Positions 17,356-27,144 of a stretch of DNA of 43,170 nt are shown here, in pieces. Each line of letters starts with the position of its first letter. The first letter of the stretch is position 1. The notes below the pieces were generated by a model that was given only the letters and a program-made list of their open reading frames with translations, had not been told where the DNA came from and did not search any database. Position numbers and translations under genes: made by a program. The DNA lies in NCBI GenBank assembly GCA_014084085.1, contig NPFB01000055.1, positions 1,249 through 44,418 of the forward strand, read 5' to 3'. Source of the DNA: Hondaea fermentalgiana. Taxonomy: Eukaryota; Sar; Bigyra; Thraustochytrida; Thraustochytriidae.

Positions 17356-19424
17356 AAGCCTCGTGTCGAGTTCTCGTGGAACTCGGGCGATGCCATCAAG
17401 CCCAAGCCCCAGACCAACGGCCCTCCTCGCCCGCAGTCCGAGGCTGCGCAGAACGCCACGCCCAACCCGTACAACTACGAGGCGTTCAACAGTGTGGAGA
17501 AGATCGCCTCTCTCCGCAAAAACGCCGACAAGCTCGACTGGTCGCAGCCTGCTGACCTCTATGACGAGAACTTTCCCGCCTTTGTCCGTGCCCGCGACAG
17601 CGTGCGGTCGTACATTGCCCAGCTCTTTGCTGAGGAGATCGCACTTTACGATGGTGCCATGGGCACGATGATCCAGAACTACGCCAAGGACAACACCTTG
17701 GAGGAGGCCGAGTACCGCGGCGACCGCTTCAAGGACTGGTCGAACGAAGTCAAGGGCAACAACGACCTTTTGTCGCTCACGCAGCCCAAGATCATCAAGG
17801 ACATTCACCGGGCCTACCTCGACGCTGGCTCGCAGCTGATCGGCACGAACACCTTCTCTTCGACCACGATTGCGCAGGCCGATTATGCGATGGAAAGTCT
17901 TGCGTATGAGCTCAACTACATGGGTGCCAGACTTGCGCGTGAGGCGTGTGACGAAGTGACCGCAGAAGATCCTTCTCGTCCGCGCTTTGTGGTAGGTGCG
18001 CTGGGACCTACCAACCGCACAGGCTCGATCTCGCCCGACGTTGAAGACCCTAGCGCTCGTAACGTGACCTTTGACGAGCTCGTGGAGGCGTACTTTGAGC
18101 AGGTCGTCGGTCTGATGGACGGTGGCGCGGATATTCTGATGGTGGAGACGATCTTCGACACTCTGAACGCCAAGGCCGCGCTCTTTGCGATCACCGAATA
18201 CTTGGAAGTGACTGGCCTTGATGTGCCGGTGTTCATCTCGGGTACCCTGGTCGACCAGTCGGGCCGCACGCTCTCGGGGCAGACGGGCGAAGCTTTCTAC
18301 GCATCGGTGCGCCACGCCAAGCCGATGTGTGTTGGCCTGAACTGCGCACTTGGCGCACAGCAAATGGCGCCGTTCCTGGAGCGTCTGAGCAAGGTCGTGG
18401 AGTGCTTTGTGCACGTGTACGCCAACGCGGGTCTCCCGAACGCCATGGGCGGGTACGATGACACGCCAGAGGACATGGCGCGTTACAACACGCCGTTCTT
18501 CGAGAACCAACTTGTGAACATGGTTGGCGGCTGCTGCGGCAGCACGCCGCCTCACATTGCTGCTCTCGGTAAAAGCATCAAAGAGAACGGATACAAGACG
18601 CGCGAGCTCCCTGCTCTCGGCATGCCCAAGATGTGGCTCTCTGGACTTGAGGACTTGGTCGTCGATGATGTGTACAACCAGCATGGCATGCCGTTCCTGA
18701 ACGTGGGCGAGCGCTGCAACATTGCTGGCTCGCGCAAGTTCAAGCGTCTGATCATGGAAGGCAACTACGGCGAGTGCATGGATATTGCCAAAGCGCAGGT
18801 CGCTGACGGCGCGCACGTGATCGACATCAACGTCGACGACGGTATGCTTGACGGCATGGACGCGATGCAAAAGTTCGTCAAGATCGCCATCACCGAGCCG
18901 GAAGTGTCCAAGGTCCCGTTCATGCTGGACGCGTCGAACTTTGACATTGTCGTCGCTGGCCTCAAGTGGTGCCAGGGCAAGCCGATCGTGAACAGCATCT
19001 CGCTCAAGGTCGGCGAGGAGAAGTTCAAGCAGCAGGCTACGCTTCTGCGCAAGCACGGCGCAGCCGTGGTCGTGATGGCCTTCGACGAAGAAGGTCAGGC
19101 CGCGACGGAAGACGAAAAGGTGCGCATCTGCAAGCGCTCGTACGACATTCTGGTGAACGAGGTGCGGTTCCCGCCCGAGGACATCATCTTTGATCCGAAC
19201 GTACTGACGATCGGAACGGGTATGGAGGAGCACAACGCGTATGGCGTGGACTTTATTCGCGCGACGAAGCGCATCAAGGAGGCGTGTCCGTATGTGAAGA
19301 TCAGCGGCGGTATCTCGAACCTGAGCTTTGGTTTTCGTGGTGTGTCAAAGATTCGCGAGTCGATCCATGCGGTGTTTCTCGAGCACGCGATCCTTGAATC
19401 GGGTATGGACGTTGGTATTGTGAA
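17356..19424 (+). repeat. Direct repeat, copy 1 (substrate-binding half of methionine synthase)
   Basis: This 2,069-bp stretch recurs at 19615-21683 with an offset of 2,259 bp (753 codons). I found only four internal differences, at 19062, 19194, 19284 and 19326 (partners 21321, 21453, 21585 and so on), all in the last 370 bp. The first base after the copy, 19425, also differs. From there the copies diverge strongly. The left limit is hidden by the gap. Confidence 0.9.
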
Positions 19425-22400
19425 CGCCGGCGAGCTCAAATGCGCGGACGACGTTGAGCCCGACCTGCGCGAGCTTTGCGAAGATCTTGTGTTGAACAAG
19501 ATTCCCGAGGCCACAGAGCATATGCTCGAGGCGACGAGTTATGAACGTGCCGTTCTCGACGCCAAGAAGAAGGGACTTCCCGCGCCAAAGAAACCTCGCA
19601 TCAAGGTAACCAAAAAGCCTCGTGTCGAGTTCTCGTGGAACTCGGGCGATGCCATCAAGCCCAAGCCCCAGACCAACGGCCCTCCTCGCCCGCAGTCCGA
19701 GGCTGCGCAGAACGCCACGCCCAACCCGTACAACTACGAGGCGTTCAACAGTGTGGAGAAGATCGCCTCTCTCCGCAAAAACGCCGACAAGCTCGACTGG
19801 TCGCAGCCTGCTGACCTCTATGACGAGAACTTTCCCGCCTTTGTCCGTGCCCGCGACAGCGTGCGGTCGTACATTGCCCAGCTCTTTGCTGAGGAGATCG
19901 CACTTTACGATGGTGCCATGGGCACGATGATCCAGAACTACGCCAAGGACAACACCTTGGAGGAGGCCGAGTACCGCGGCGACCGCTTCAAGGACTGGTC
20001 GAACGAAGTCAAGGGCAACAACGACCTTTTGTCGCTCACGCAGCCCAAGATCATCAAGGACATTCACCGGGCCTACCTCGACGCTGGCTCGCAGCTGATC
20101 GGCACGAACACCTTCTCTTCGACCACGATTGCGCAGGCCGATTATGCGATGGAAAGTCTTGCGTATGAGCTCAACTACATGGGTGCCAGACTTGCGCGTG
20201 AGGCGTGTGACGAAGTGACCGCAGAAGATCCTTCTCGTCCGCGCTTTGTGGTAGGTGCGCTGGGACCTACCAACCGCACAGGCTCGATCTCGCCCGACGT
20301 TGAAGACCCTAGCGCTCGTAACGTGACCTTTGACGAGCTCGTGGAGGCGTACTTTGAGCAGGTCGTCGGTCTGATGGACGGTGGCGCGGATATTCTGATG
20401 GTGGAGACGATCTTCGACACTCTGAACGCCAAGGCCGCGCTCTTTGCGATCACCGAATACTTGGAAGTGACTGGCCTTGATGTGCCGGTGTTCATCTCGG
20501 GTACCCTGGTCGACCAGTCGGGCCGCACGCTCTCGGGGCAGACGGGCGAAGCTTTCTACGCATCGGTGCGCCACGCCAAGCCGATGTGTGTTGGCCTGAA
20601 CTGCGCACTTGGCGCACAGCAAATGGCGCCGTTCCTGGAGCGTCTGAGCAAGGTCGTGGAGTGCTTTGTGCACGTGTACGCCAACGCGGGTCTCCCGAAC
20701 GCCATGGGCGGGTACGATGACACGCCAGAGGACATGGCGCGTTACAACACGCCGTTCTTCGAGAACCAACTTGTGAACATGGTTGGCGGCTGCTGCGGCA
20801 GCACGCCGCCTCACATTGCTGCTCTCGGTAAAAGCATCAAAGAGAACGGATACAAGACGCGCGAGCTCCCTGCTCTCGGCATGCCCAAGATGTGGCTCTC
20901 TGGACTTGAGGACTTGGTCGTCGATGATGTGTACAACCAGCATGGCATGCCGTTCCTGAACGTGGGCGAGCGCTGCAACATTGCTGGCTCGCGCAAGTTC
21001 AAGCGTCTGATCATGGAAGGCAACTACGGCGAGTGCATGGATATTGCCAAAGCGCAGGTCGCTGACGGCGCGCACGTGATCGACATCAACGTCGACGACG
21101 GTATGCTTGACGGCATGGACGCGATGCAAAAGTTCGTCAAGATCGCCATCACCGAGCCGGAAGTGTCCAAGGTCCCGTTCATGCTGGACGCGTCGAACTT
21201 TGACATTGTCGTCGCTGGCCTCAAGTGGTGCCAGGGCAAGCCGATCGTGAACAGCATCTCGCTCAAGGTCGGCGAGGAGAAGTTCAAGCAGCAGGCTACG
21301 CTTCTGCGCAAGCACGGCGCGGCCGTGGTCGTGATGGCCTTCGACGAAGAAGGTCAGGCCGCGACGGAAGACGAAAAGGTGCGCATCTGCAAGCGCTCGT
21401 ACGACATTCTGGTGAACGAGGTGCGGTTCCCGCCCGAGGACATCATCTTTGACCCGAACGTACTGACGATCGGAACGGGTATGGAGGAGCACAACGCGTA
21501 TGGCGTGGACTTTATTCGCGCGACGAAGCGCATCAAGGAGGCATGTCCGTATGTGAAGATCAGCGGCGGTATCTCGAACCTGAGTTTTGGTTTTCGTGGT
21601 GTGTCAAAGATTCGCGAGTCGATCCATGCGGTGTTTCTCGAGCACGCGATCCTTGAATCGGGTATGGACGTTGGTATTGTGAATGCTGGCGAACTTCTCG
21701 GCGCTGACGAGGTGGAGCCCGATTTGCGCAAACTCTGTGAGGATCTTGTCCTGAACAAGACACCACAAGCGACGGAGCGCATGCTCGAGGCCACACAGCG
21801 TGAGCGCGAGCGACTGAAGCGTCTGAAGGAGGGTGGCGGCGAAGCAGCTGCGGCTGAGAAACCGACCGACTGGCGCGCCAAACCTGTCAAGGAGCGTCTG
21901 TCTCACGCTCTGGTCAATGGCATCACTAAATTTATTGAAAAGGATGCGGAGGAAGCACGTCTGGCGTCCGCGAAACCTCTCGACGTGATTGAAGGCCCCC
22001 TGATGGACGGCATGGGCATCGTTGGCGATCTTTTTGGGTCGGGTAAAATGTTCTTGCCCCAGGTCATCAAATCGGCGCGTGTTATGAAGAAGGCCGTGGC
22101 GTACCTTGAGCCTTTTATCGAGGCCGAAAAAGAGGATAACCTTCGCAAGCTCGGCATTGATCCAAACGACGCCGACCCAGACGAGGTCTCGCAGGGTACT
22201 TTTCTGATCGCAACTGTCGCTGGTGACGTGCACGATATCGGCAAGAACATCACAGCTGTCATTCTCGGATGCAATGCTGTACGTGTGATCGACCTCGGCG
22301 TCATGTGCGCTTGCGATGATATTATCAAGGCCGCAAAGGAAAACAAGGTGGATGCGGTCGGCCTTTCAGGTCTCATCACGCCTAGTCTTGACGAAATGGT

Positions 22401-23670
22401 CAAGGTGGCCAAGGAGATGAAGAAGGCTGGGCTCGATATTCCTTTATTGATTGGCGGTGCAACGACGAGCAAGCGCCACACCGCCATCAAAATCTCCCCC
22501 CACTATTCGACCCCGGAGCATCCAGTCATTCATGTTCTCGACGCTAGTCGCGCCGTCACGGTTGTGCAGACACTTCTTTCCGAGGAAGACAAGCCCGATT
22601 TCGTGGAGGAAATCCAGGAGGATTATGCTGAGATCGTGGAAGATTACTACGCAGGCCTCGAGGAACGCAAGTTCTTTTCCCTCGAAGTTGCACAGAAGAA
22701 GCGCCTCGAGATCGATTTCGAGGCAAGCCCTCCCGCACCCGCGCCCCAGGTTGGCATCGGTGCCAAGGCCGCTCCCACGTGCGCGATCGAAGATGTCGTG
22801 CCATACATTGACTGGGGCCCCTTCTTCCAGACATTTGAGCTGCGCGGTCGCTACCCGAACCGCGGCTACCCCAAGATCTTCAACGACGCGAACGTTGGCG
22901 AGGAGGCACGCAAGCTCTTTGACGATGGTCAGGCTCTCCTCAAGCAGATTATGGAAGACAAGAGCCTTTGGCTCGAGGGCTCGTATGGCATCTTCCCTGC
23001 GAACCGGGCTGACAATGGCGAGGATGTCATTATTTACGAAGATGAGACGCGGACGGTCGAGCGCAGCAGGCTGTGCATGCTTCGTCAGCAAGCGCAGAGC
23101 GAGGCAGCGAATATGCTTAGCCAGGCCGATTTTGTCGCGCCGCCCGGATTTGAGGACTATATCGGCGGCATGGCTGTTGCCTGCCACGGCGTCGAGGACC
23201 TCGCGAGCAAGTACAAGGCCGAGCATGATGACTTTACGGCAATTCTTGCCCAGGCCATCGGCGATCGTCTCGTTGAGGCCTTTGCGGAGAAGCTGCATCG
23301 TGATATCCGTGTCGAGCTCTGGGGCTACGCCAAGGAGGAGGCCCTCAAGCATGAGGACCTGCTTAAGATCAAGTACGACGGCATTCGCCCTGCCCCCGGT
23401 TACCCGACGCAGCCTGATCACACCGAGAAGGATGTCCTCTGGGATCTCATTGAGGCGGAGAAGCTGGCCCACATGACGCTCACATCAAGTTACAGCATGG
23501 TCCCCGCCTCGAGTGTCTCGGCGCTCGTTTTTGCTCATCCACAGTCTGAGTACTTTGCTGTCGGCCAGATCCAGAAGGATCAGGTCGAGAGCTATGCCGA
23601 ACGCAAGGGCGAGTCTGTGGAATTCGTTGAGAAGTGGCTCGGATCCAACCTTGCCTACGATACCGCTTAG
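17356..23670 (+). CDS. metH: Cobalamin-dependent methionine synthase with duplicated homocysteine- and folate-binding half (5' partial)
   Basis: Transfers the methyl group of 5-methyltetrahydrofolate through cobalamin to homocysteine, making methionine. About 2104 codons are visible; usual MetH is about 1230 aa. Module 1 (17356-19614) and module 2 (19615-21890) each contain a homocysteine domain ([10 protein letters not shown]; zinc ligands in GLNCALG and GGCCGSTPP, codons 18343, 18532, 18535 and 20602, 20791, 20794). Each also has a pterin domain ([16 protein letters not shown]). Both retain all these motifs. Then come the cap and cobalamin domain once, with the cobalt-ligand histidine in DVHDIGKNI (22231-22233) and [11 protein letters not shown]. 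The AdoMet activation domain also occurs once (RPAPGYP at 23386) and ends in the normal [10 protein letters not shown]. The linker between modules is [14 protein letters not shown]. The start lies in or before the gap. Whether the duplication is genomic or an assembly product is unresolved; the enzyme itself is certain. Confidence 0.9.
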   Translation, partial: KPRVEFSWNSGDAIKPKPQTNGPPRPQSEAAQNATPNPYNYEAFNSVEKIASLRKNADKLDWSQPADLYDENFPAFVRARDSVRSYIAQLFAEEIALYDGAMGTMIQNYAKDNTLEEAEYRGDRFKDWSNEVKGNNDLLSLTQPKIIKDIHRAYLDAGSQLIGTNTFSSTTIAQADYAMESLAYELNYMGARLAREACDEVTAEDPSRPRFVVGALGPTNRTGSISPDVEDPSARNVTFDELVEAYFEQVVGLMDGGADILMVETIFDTLNAKAALFAITEYLEVTGLDVPVFISGTLVDQSGRTLSGQTGEAFYASVRHAKPMCVGLNCALGAQQMAPFLERLSKVVECFVHVYANAGLPNAMGGYDDTPEDMARYNTPFFENQLVNMVGGCCGSTPPHIAALGKSIKENGYKTRELPALGMPKMWLSGLEDLVVDDVYNQHGMPFLNVGERCNIAGSRKFKRLIMEGNYGECMDIAKAQVADGAHVIDINVDDGMLDGMDAMQKFVKIAITEPEVSKVPFMLDASNFDIVVAGLKWCQGKPIVNSISLKVGEEKFKQQATLLRKHGAAVVVMAFDEEGQAATEDEKVRICKRSYDILVNEVRFPPEDIIFDPNVLTIGTGMEEHNAYGVDFIRATKRIKEACPYVKISGGISNLSFGFRGVSKIRESIHAVFLEHAILESGMDVGIVNAGELKCADDVEPDLRELCEDLVLNKIPEATEHMLEATSYERAVLDAKKKGLPAPKKPRIKVTKKPRVEFSWNSGDAIKPKPQTNGPPRPQSEAAQNATPNPYNYEAFNSVEKIASLRKNADKLDWSQPADLYDENFPAFVRARDSVRSYIAQLFAEEIALYDGAMGTMIQNYAKDNTLEEAEYRGDRFKDWSNEVKGNNDLLSLTQPKIIKDIHRAYLDAGSQLIGTNTFSSTTIAQADYAMESLAYELNYMGARLAREACDEVTAEDPSRPRFVVGALGPTNRTGSISPDVEDPSARNVTFDELVEAYFEQVVGLMDGGADILMVETIFDTLNAKAALFAITEYLEVTGLDVPVFISGTLVDQSGRTLSGQTGEAFYASVRHAKPMCVGLNCALGAQQMAPFLERLSKVVECFVHVYANAGLPNAMGGYDDTPEDMARYNTPFFENQLVNMVGGCCGSTPPHIAALGKSIKENGYKTRELPALGMPKMWLSGLEDLVVDDVYNQHGMPFLNVGERCNIAGSRKFKRLIMEGNYGECMDIAKAQVADGAHVIDINVDDGMLDGMDAMQKFVKIAITEPEVSKVPFMLDASNFDIVVAGLKWCQGKPIVNSISLKVGEEKFKQQATLLRKHGAAVVVMAFDEEGQAATEDEKVRICKRSYDILVNEVRFPPEDIIFDPNVLTIGTGMEEHNAYGVDFIRATKRIKEACPYVKISGGISNLSFGFRGVSKIRESIHAVFLEHAILESGMDVGIVNAGELLGADEVEPDLRKLCEDLVLNKTPQATERMLEATQRERERLKRLKEGGGEAAAAEKPTDWRAKPVKERLSHALVNGITKFIEKDAEEARLASAKPLDVIEGPLMDGMGIVGDLFGSGKMFLPQVIKSARVMKKAVAYLEPFIEAEKEDNLRKLGIDPNDADPDEVSQGTFLIATVAGDVHDIGKNITAVILGCNAVRVIDLGVMCACDDIIKAAKENKVDAVGLSGLITPSLDEMVKVAKEMKKAGLDIPLLIGGATTSKRHTAIKISPHYSTPEHPVIHVLDASRAVTVVQTLLSEEDKPDFVEEIQEDYAEIVEDYYAGLEERKFFSLEVAQKKRLEIDFEASPPAPAPQVGIGAKAAPTCAIEDVVPYIDWGPFFQTFELRGRYPNRGYPKIFNDANVGEEARKLFDDGQALLKQIMEDKSLWLEGSYGIFPANRADNGEDVIIYEDETRTVERSRLCMLRQQAQSEAANMLSQADFVAPPGFEDYIGGMAVACHGVEDLASKYKAEHDDFTAILAQAIGDRLVEAFAEKLHRDIRVELWGYAKEEALKHEDLLKIKYDGIRPAPGYPTQPDHTEKDVLWDLIEAEKLAHMTLTSSYSMVPASSVSALVFAHPQSEYFAVGQIQKDQVESYAERKGESVEFVEKWLGSNLAYDTA
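19615..21683 (+). repeat. Direct repeat, copy 2
   Basis: Partner of 17356-19424. Its downstream tail (about 21684-21890) leads into the standard cap and cobalamin domain, so this copy sits in the canonical MetH position and copy 1 is the extra one. Confidence 0.9.
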
Positions 23671-23846
23671 TTGCCCTTTTTATAACAAAACGACTCGTAT
23701 TGTCCTTTTCGTTGCTTGGCCTCGCACTTGGCTCCAAAGGTGCGACCTTGTAAAGTCCGGCACAGACAGACACTTTGCTTTCCTTGCGATTCATCGCTCA
23801 CTTCCCCTACTCGCTTTCCCACAAAAAAAAAAAAAAACTTTTCCGT
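23671..23846. other. Convergent 3' region with poly-A run
   Basis: Spacer between methionine synthase and the transporter stop. A run of about 16 A lies at 23822-23837. No clear AATAAA is seen on either strand. Confidence 0.4.
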
Positions 23847-25205
23847 CTACGTTTTACTCATGAGTCTTTGTCCCTGGCCAGAATTGGAAGCGATCAGCTC
23901 AAAATCGGTTCCATTGAGGCTCTGGTCATCCCCAAAGCCACTGCTGTGGTCATCACCGAGGTTGTCGCCGTAATCTTCAAAGATAAAGAGCCCTTCCTCC
24001 TCGTCCCGGATGTGACCTCCACTGGCGGCGCCGTACTTACCACCTGCGTGGGGCGCCTCAGCCCTGGCACGGTGCTTAATTACAGTGTACAAGAACATTC
24101 CCAAAAGCGTCAGCAGGAATCCGAGCAAATTCAACGGCGTCAGTACGTCATGAAACACGACGACAGACAATCCGATCTGCAACATCTGCTTGACATAGCT
24201 GATGACTCCGAGCGTCACGGACGAGGTGCGGCGCAGCAGCTCCAGTTCGACAAGAATCATGGAGAACGCAAAAAGTCCACTCCCAACAATGTTCAGAACT
24301 GTGTACGGCAATAGACTGGCGTCGATGAACTTGGATTGGAAAAATCGCTCGCCATCGACCCACAAACTCAGCGGGATGAGCGAGAGCGCCGAGGCGGGTG
24401 AGATGAGATAAATGGTTAAGATCGCGTCCAGATTGCACCGAATTTGCTTCATGAGCACCTGTGTTAGTGACCACCGGAAACCACCAACTGCCGACGACCC
24501 AATGACAAGAAGGAATCCAATGGTGCTGAATTCCGTGTCTCCCATTGACGCCAGCACCACCCCGACGACGATGACAGACACCGCGCAGAACAGGGACAGA
24601 GAGCACGGTTGCAGCTTGTAGAGCACCGAGAAGAGGAGCGTAAAAACCAGACTTGAGCTCTTGACAATTGTGTAGAAGGTCACACTCACGTACAGGTACG
24701 AGGCATTACTGGCAGCGACATCAAGCGCGGTGGCGCAGCCAACTGGCACGGCTGAGAGCCACCAAACTCGTCGTGGGATGTCGGGAATTGCGAAAGAGTT
24801 GCATCGGACCATGGCGAGCGAAAGAAAGTACTTGATGCCCATGTGCAGCATCGAGATGAGCAAGGGGAAGTTGAAGCCGCCCTCCCAGCTGTGCAGCAGC
24901 CACTTGTTGTAGACGACCATGGACACCGAGAAGCCAAACCATAGTGCACTCCAGTACGCGATCTCCGCTACTTCCAGCGTGAGCTCACGCCTCTTCCCGG
25001 GCATCAGCGTCCTCCGCGCGACCGCGCCTGCGAGCCGGCAGCAGCCCGCGAGCGCAAAGAGCACGAGGCCATCGAGCACGAGGAAGATGAATTGCTCTCG
25101 CGCCTCGTCCGCCGCCGCCGCCTGCTGCGAGGCGAGGCTTGCCGCGCTCGGCGCTGCGCTCGGCCCTGCGCTCGGCGCGGCGGTCCACGGCGCCGAGGCA
25201 TTCAT
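23847..25205 (-). CDS. Nucleotide-sugar / triose-phosphate transporter family protein (SLC35C2-like)
   Basis: The product is 452 aa from ATG 25205. About ten hydrophobic helices span roughly residues 40-410. Family-type motifs include WFGFSVSMVVYNKWLL in the first conserved helix, ASNASYLYVSVTFYTIVKSSSLVFTLLF, and GGFRWSLTQVLM. The last is the hallmark of the SLC35C2 / drug-metabolite TPT group. The C-terminus is acidic and probably cytosolic. The likely location is Golgi or ER membrane; the substrate cannot be read from sequence. The frame stays open upstream of 25205 without an ATG. A short upstream exon starting at ATG 25328 with a consensus GTAAGT donor could supply an alternative start. 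Confidence 0.85.
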   Translation of the reverse strand: MNASAPWTAAPSAGPSAAPSAASLASQQAAAADEAREQFIFLVLDGLVLFALAGCCRLAGAVARRTLMPGKRRELTLEVAEIAYWSALWFGFSVSMVVYNKWLLHSWEGGFNFPLLISMLHMGIKYFLSLAMVRCNSFAIPDIPRRVWWLSAVPVGCATALDVAASNASYLYVSVTFYTIVKSSSLVFTLLFSVLYKLQPCSLSLFCAVSVIVVGVVLASMGDTEFSTIGFLLVIGSSAVGGFRWSLTQVLMKQIRCNLDAILTIYLISPASALSLIPLSLWVDGERFFQSKFIDASLLPYTVLNIVGSGLFAFSMILVELELLRRTSSVTLGVISYVKQMLQIGLSVVVFHDVLTPLNLLGFLLTLLGMFLYTVIKHRARAEAPHAGGKYGAASGGHIRDEEEGLFIFEDYGDNLGDDHSSGFGDDQSLNGTDFELIASNSGQGQRLMSKT

Positions 25206-26232
25206 CGCAGGGCCCGCGCTCTGCTGGGCCGCTTGCTGGCTAGGCCTGCTGCTTTTGCTTCGCCGCGGCCTGACCCGAATCGGATGGGTCACTTACTCAC
25301 AGTCACTCCACACACGATCGTCTTCCATTATGATAATAGAAGCAAGTCAGGAGGACTCGATGGCGCACGAAGCTATCTGTCTGTACCTGCTCAGCTCCGA
25401 CGTTAGAGCGACGAGGTGCCTTGCGGCATGGTCCCCAAAGCACGCTGCGAGGAGGGCACCGGAAGCTCAGGTTTTACCAAACGTATTGATTGACGAGGGA
25501 GAGGCAGGTGGAGGTGATTGATCGAGCAGGGGACGAAAAGAAATACTTTTTGGCGTCGGTCGGTCTTGGCAGCCTTCAGGCCCAGACCTCCAGGCAAAAG
25601 CTGTTTCGCTGACTGCAGAGCGTATGCACATAGTCGCACGCACGTACATGCTCGATGCGGTGGTTTCGTTTTTTTATTCTTCTCTGTGATCGGAGACAGG
25701 CAGGCGGTTTCTCTTTCGGAAAATCGATTTTCGCGCGCGAAGTCTTGAGACCACGAGAACTTCAATCGCATGCGGCTCGTTCACTCAGCTTTGCGCGGCA
25801 GCTACATCAGCGTCTTTACCACATCGTTTTCTGTTCCTACGACGTCAAGCCAAGGCTGAAGAACGAAGCATTTCGGTTTCCACTTCCGGATCTCGCCATC
25901 TCCCATTTCTTCTCTGAAGACTGACGTTGAAGCCACAAGTAACCCGCCAGGAATCCTCGTTTCCTTATCCTTTCGTTTGCTTTTATCTCCTGCACCTCCG
26001 TCACCTTCTCCTCCCGACTCCTATCCGTCCAGTCACCGTCATCCTCCTCATCGTTTCTCTCATCGCCGGCCGTCGGGGCGCCGCGTCACACCCTCGCTCG
26101 TGACCTTCAGGACGTCCTCGCACTCCTCAAATCCCGCTTTCACTAATCCGCCCTCGCGAAACCTCCATTTCTCCTTCTCTTTCTCCTCTTTTCTCTCCCC
26201 TCCTCGCCCTTCTCCGTCTCCTTCTCCTTCTC

Positions 26233-26268
26233 CATCTCCATCTCCATCTCCATCTCCATCTCCATCTC
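26233..26268. repeat. (CATCTC)n hexanucleotide repeat
   Basis: Six tandem CATCTC units within a longer CTTCTC-rich pyrimidine tract. Confidence 0.8.
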
Positions 26269-26660
26269 CTCCGTCTCCTCGCGCACAGGCCCGTGCCCTC
26301 TGCCCCTACTGATGTAAGGGCGCTCTCGCCCAAACGCCCTCCGGGACACCAGGCCTTCGTCTCCTCTGCCGCGCCTCCCCCAGCGGCGCACGCGCCTTAA
26401 TCCCGGGGCGATCGTCTTTCCAAGAGACGGGGCTCAACCCCTTCATTAAGGAGGGCACGGAGATAAAACCGCCCGATGCAGAGGGGGGCATGCAGCAAGT
26501 ATGTGGGCGAAAGGGCGTGTGGGGCGAAGGGGGCGATGTGGGACGGGAGGGGGACGGATGCGGAGAGGCGCGGAGGGAACTCCCAGCGTGCGCCGACGAC
26601 GGTTGCACGGCGCGAGGCCTCTTTGGAGCTGCTCGGCAGAGCCGCAACGACAACGACCGT

Positions 26661-26689
26661 ACGCACGCACGCACGCACGCACGCACGCA
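26661..26689. repeat. (ACGC)n tetranucleotide repeat
   Basis: Seven ACGC units, intergenic, upstream of TPX2. Confidence 0.85.
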
Positions 26690-27144
26690 GAGACGCTCGC
26701 TCGCACGCACACGCTCGCCGGCAGGAGGCCGCAGCCCGCTCCGCTCGGTCGCACGCTCGCTCGCTCGGTCGCTCGCAGCGCTAGAGCGCGCGGGCGGATA
26801 GAACCCGGGGTGGGAGGCCTCGTCGTCTGGGACGCGAGCCGTCTCGTCTCGTCTCGGCTCGCTTGCTCGCTTGCTCGCTTGCTTGCAGAGACCCAAGGCC
26901 TTCTTGGAGTTGCTTGTAACCGTGCTGGCCAAGAAAGGCCCCGTGAATCGGGCCAAGGCGACGAGGAAGAGAACCGCGCGAGGCGCTCAAAGGCGCGCAT
27001 CGCGGAGAGAAACACACGAACCGAGGCACGGTAATCCTTGGGGACCCGTGGAACTGGGACGCGAGACGGACTCGCTTCAGTCACGAACGCCGAGGAAGTG
27101 CACAGATCTGTGTACAAAACAACAACAACCACAACAACAACACA

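Larger units (their letters stand above)
25206..27144. other. Long divergent intergenic region, simple-repeat rich
   Basis: This 1.9-kb stretch between the transporter and TPX2 starts should carry both promoters. It is pyrimidine-rich at 25960-26280, with a (CATCTC)n tract, then has (ACGC)n at 26661-26689 and Arg/Ala-type low-complexity DNA with CTCG/CTTG repeats to 26885. Long open frames exist on both strands but only spell repeats. No tRNA or other RNA gene is recognised. Confidence 0.5.

Noticed and set aside
17131..21492. Two long minus-strand open frames (about 700 codons each) opposite the methionine synthase modules
   Set aside because: They mirror the codon bias of the strongly supported plus-strand enzyme, are repeated only because the gene is repeated, and show no domain of their own.
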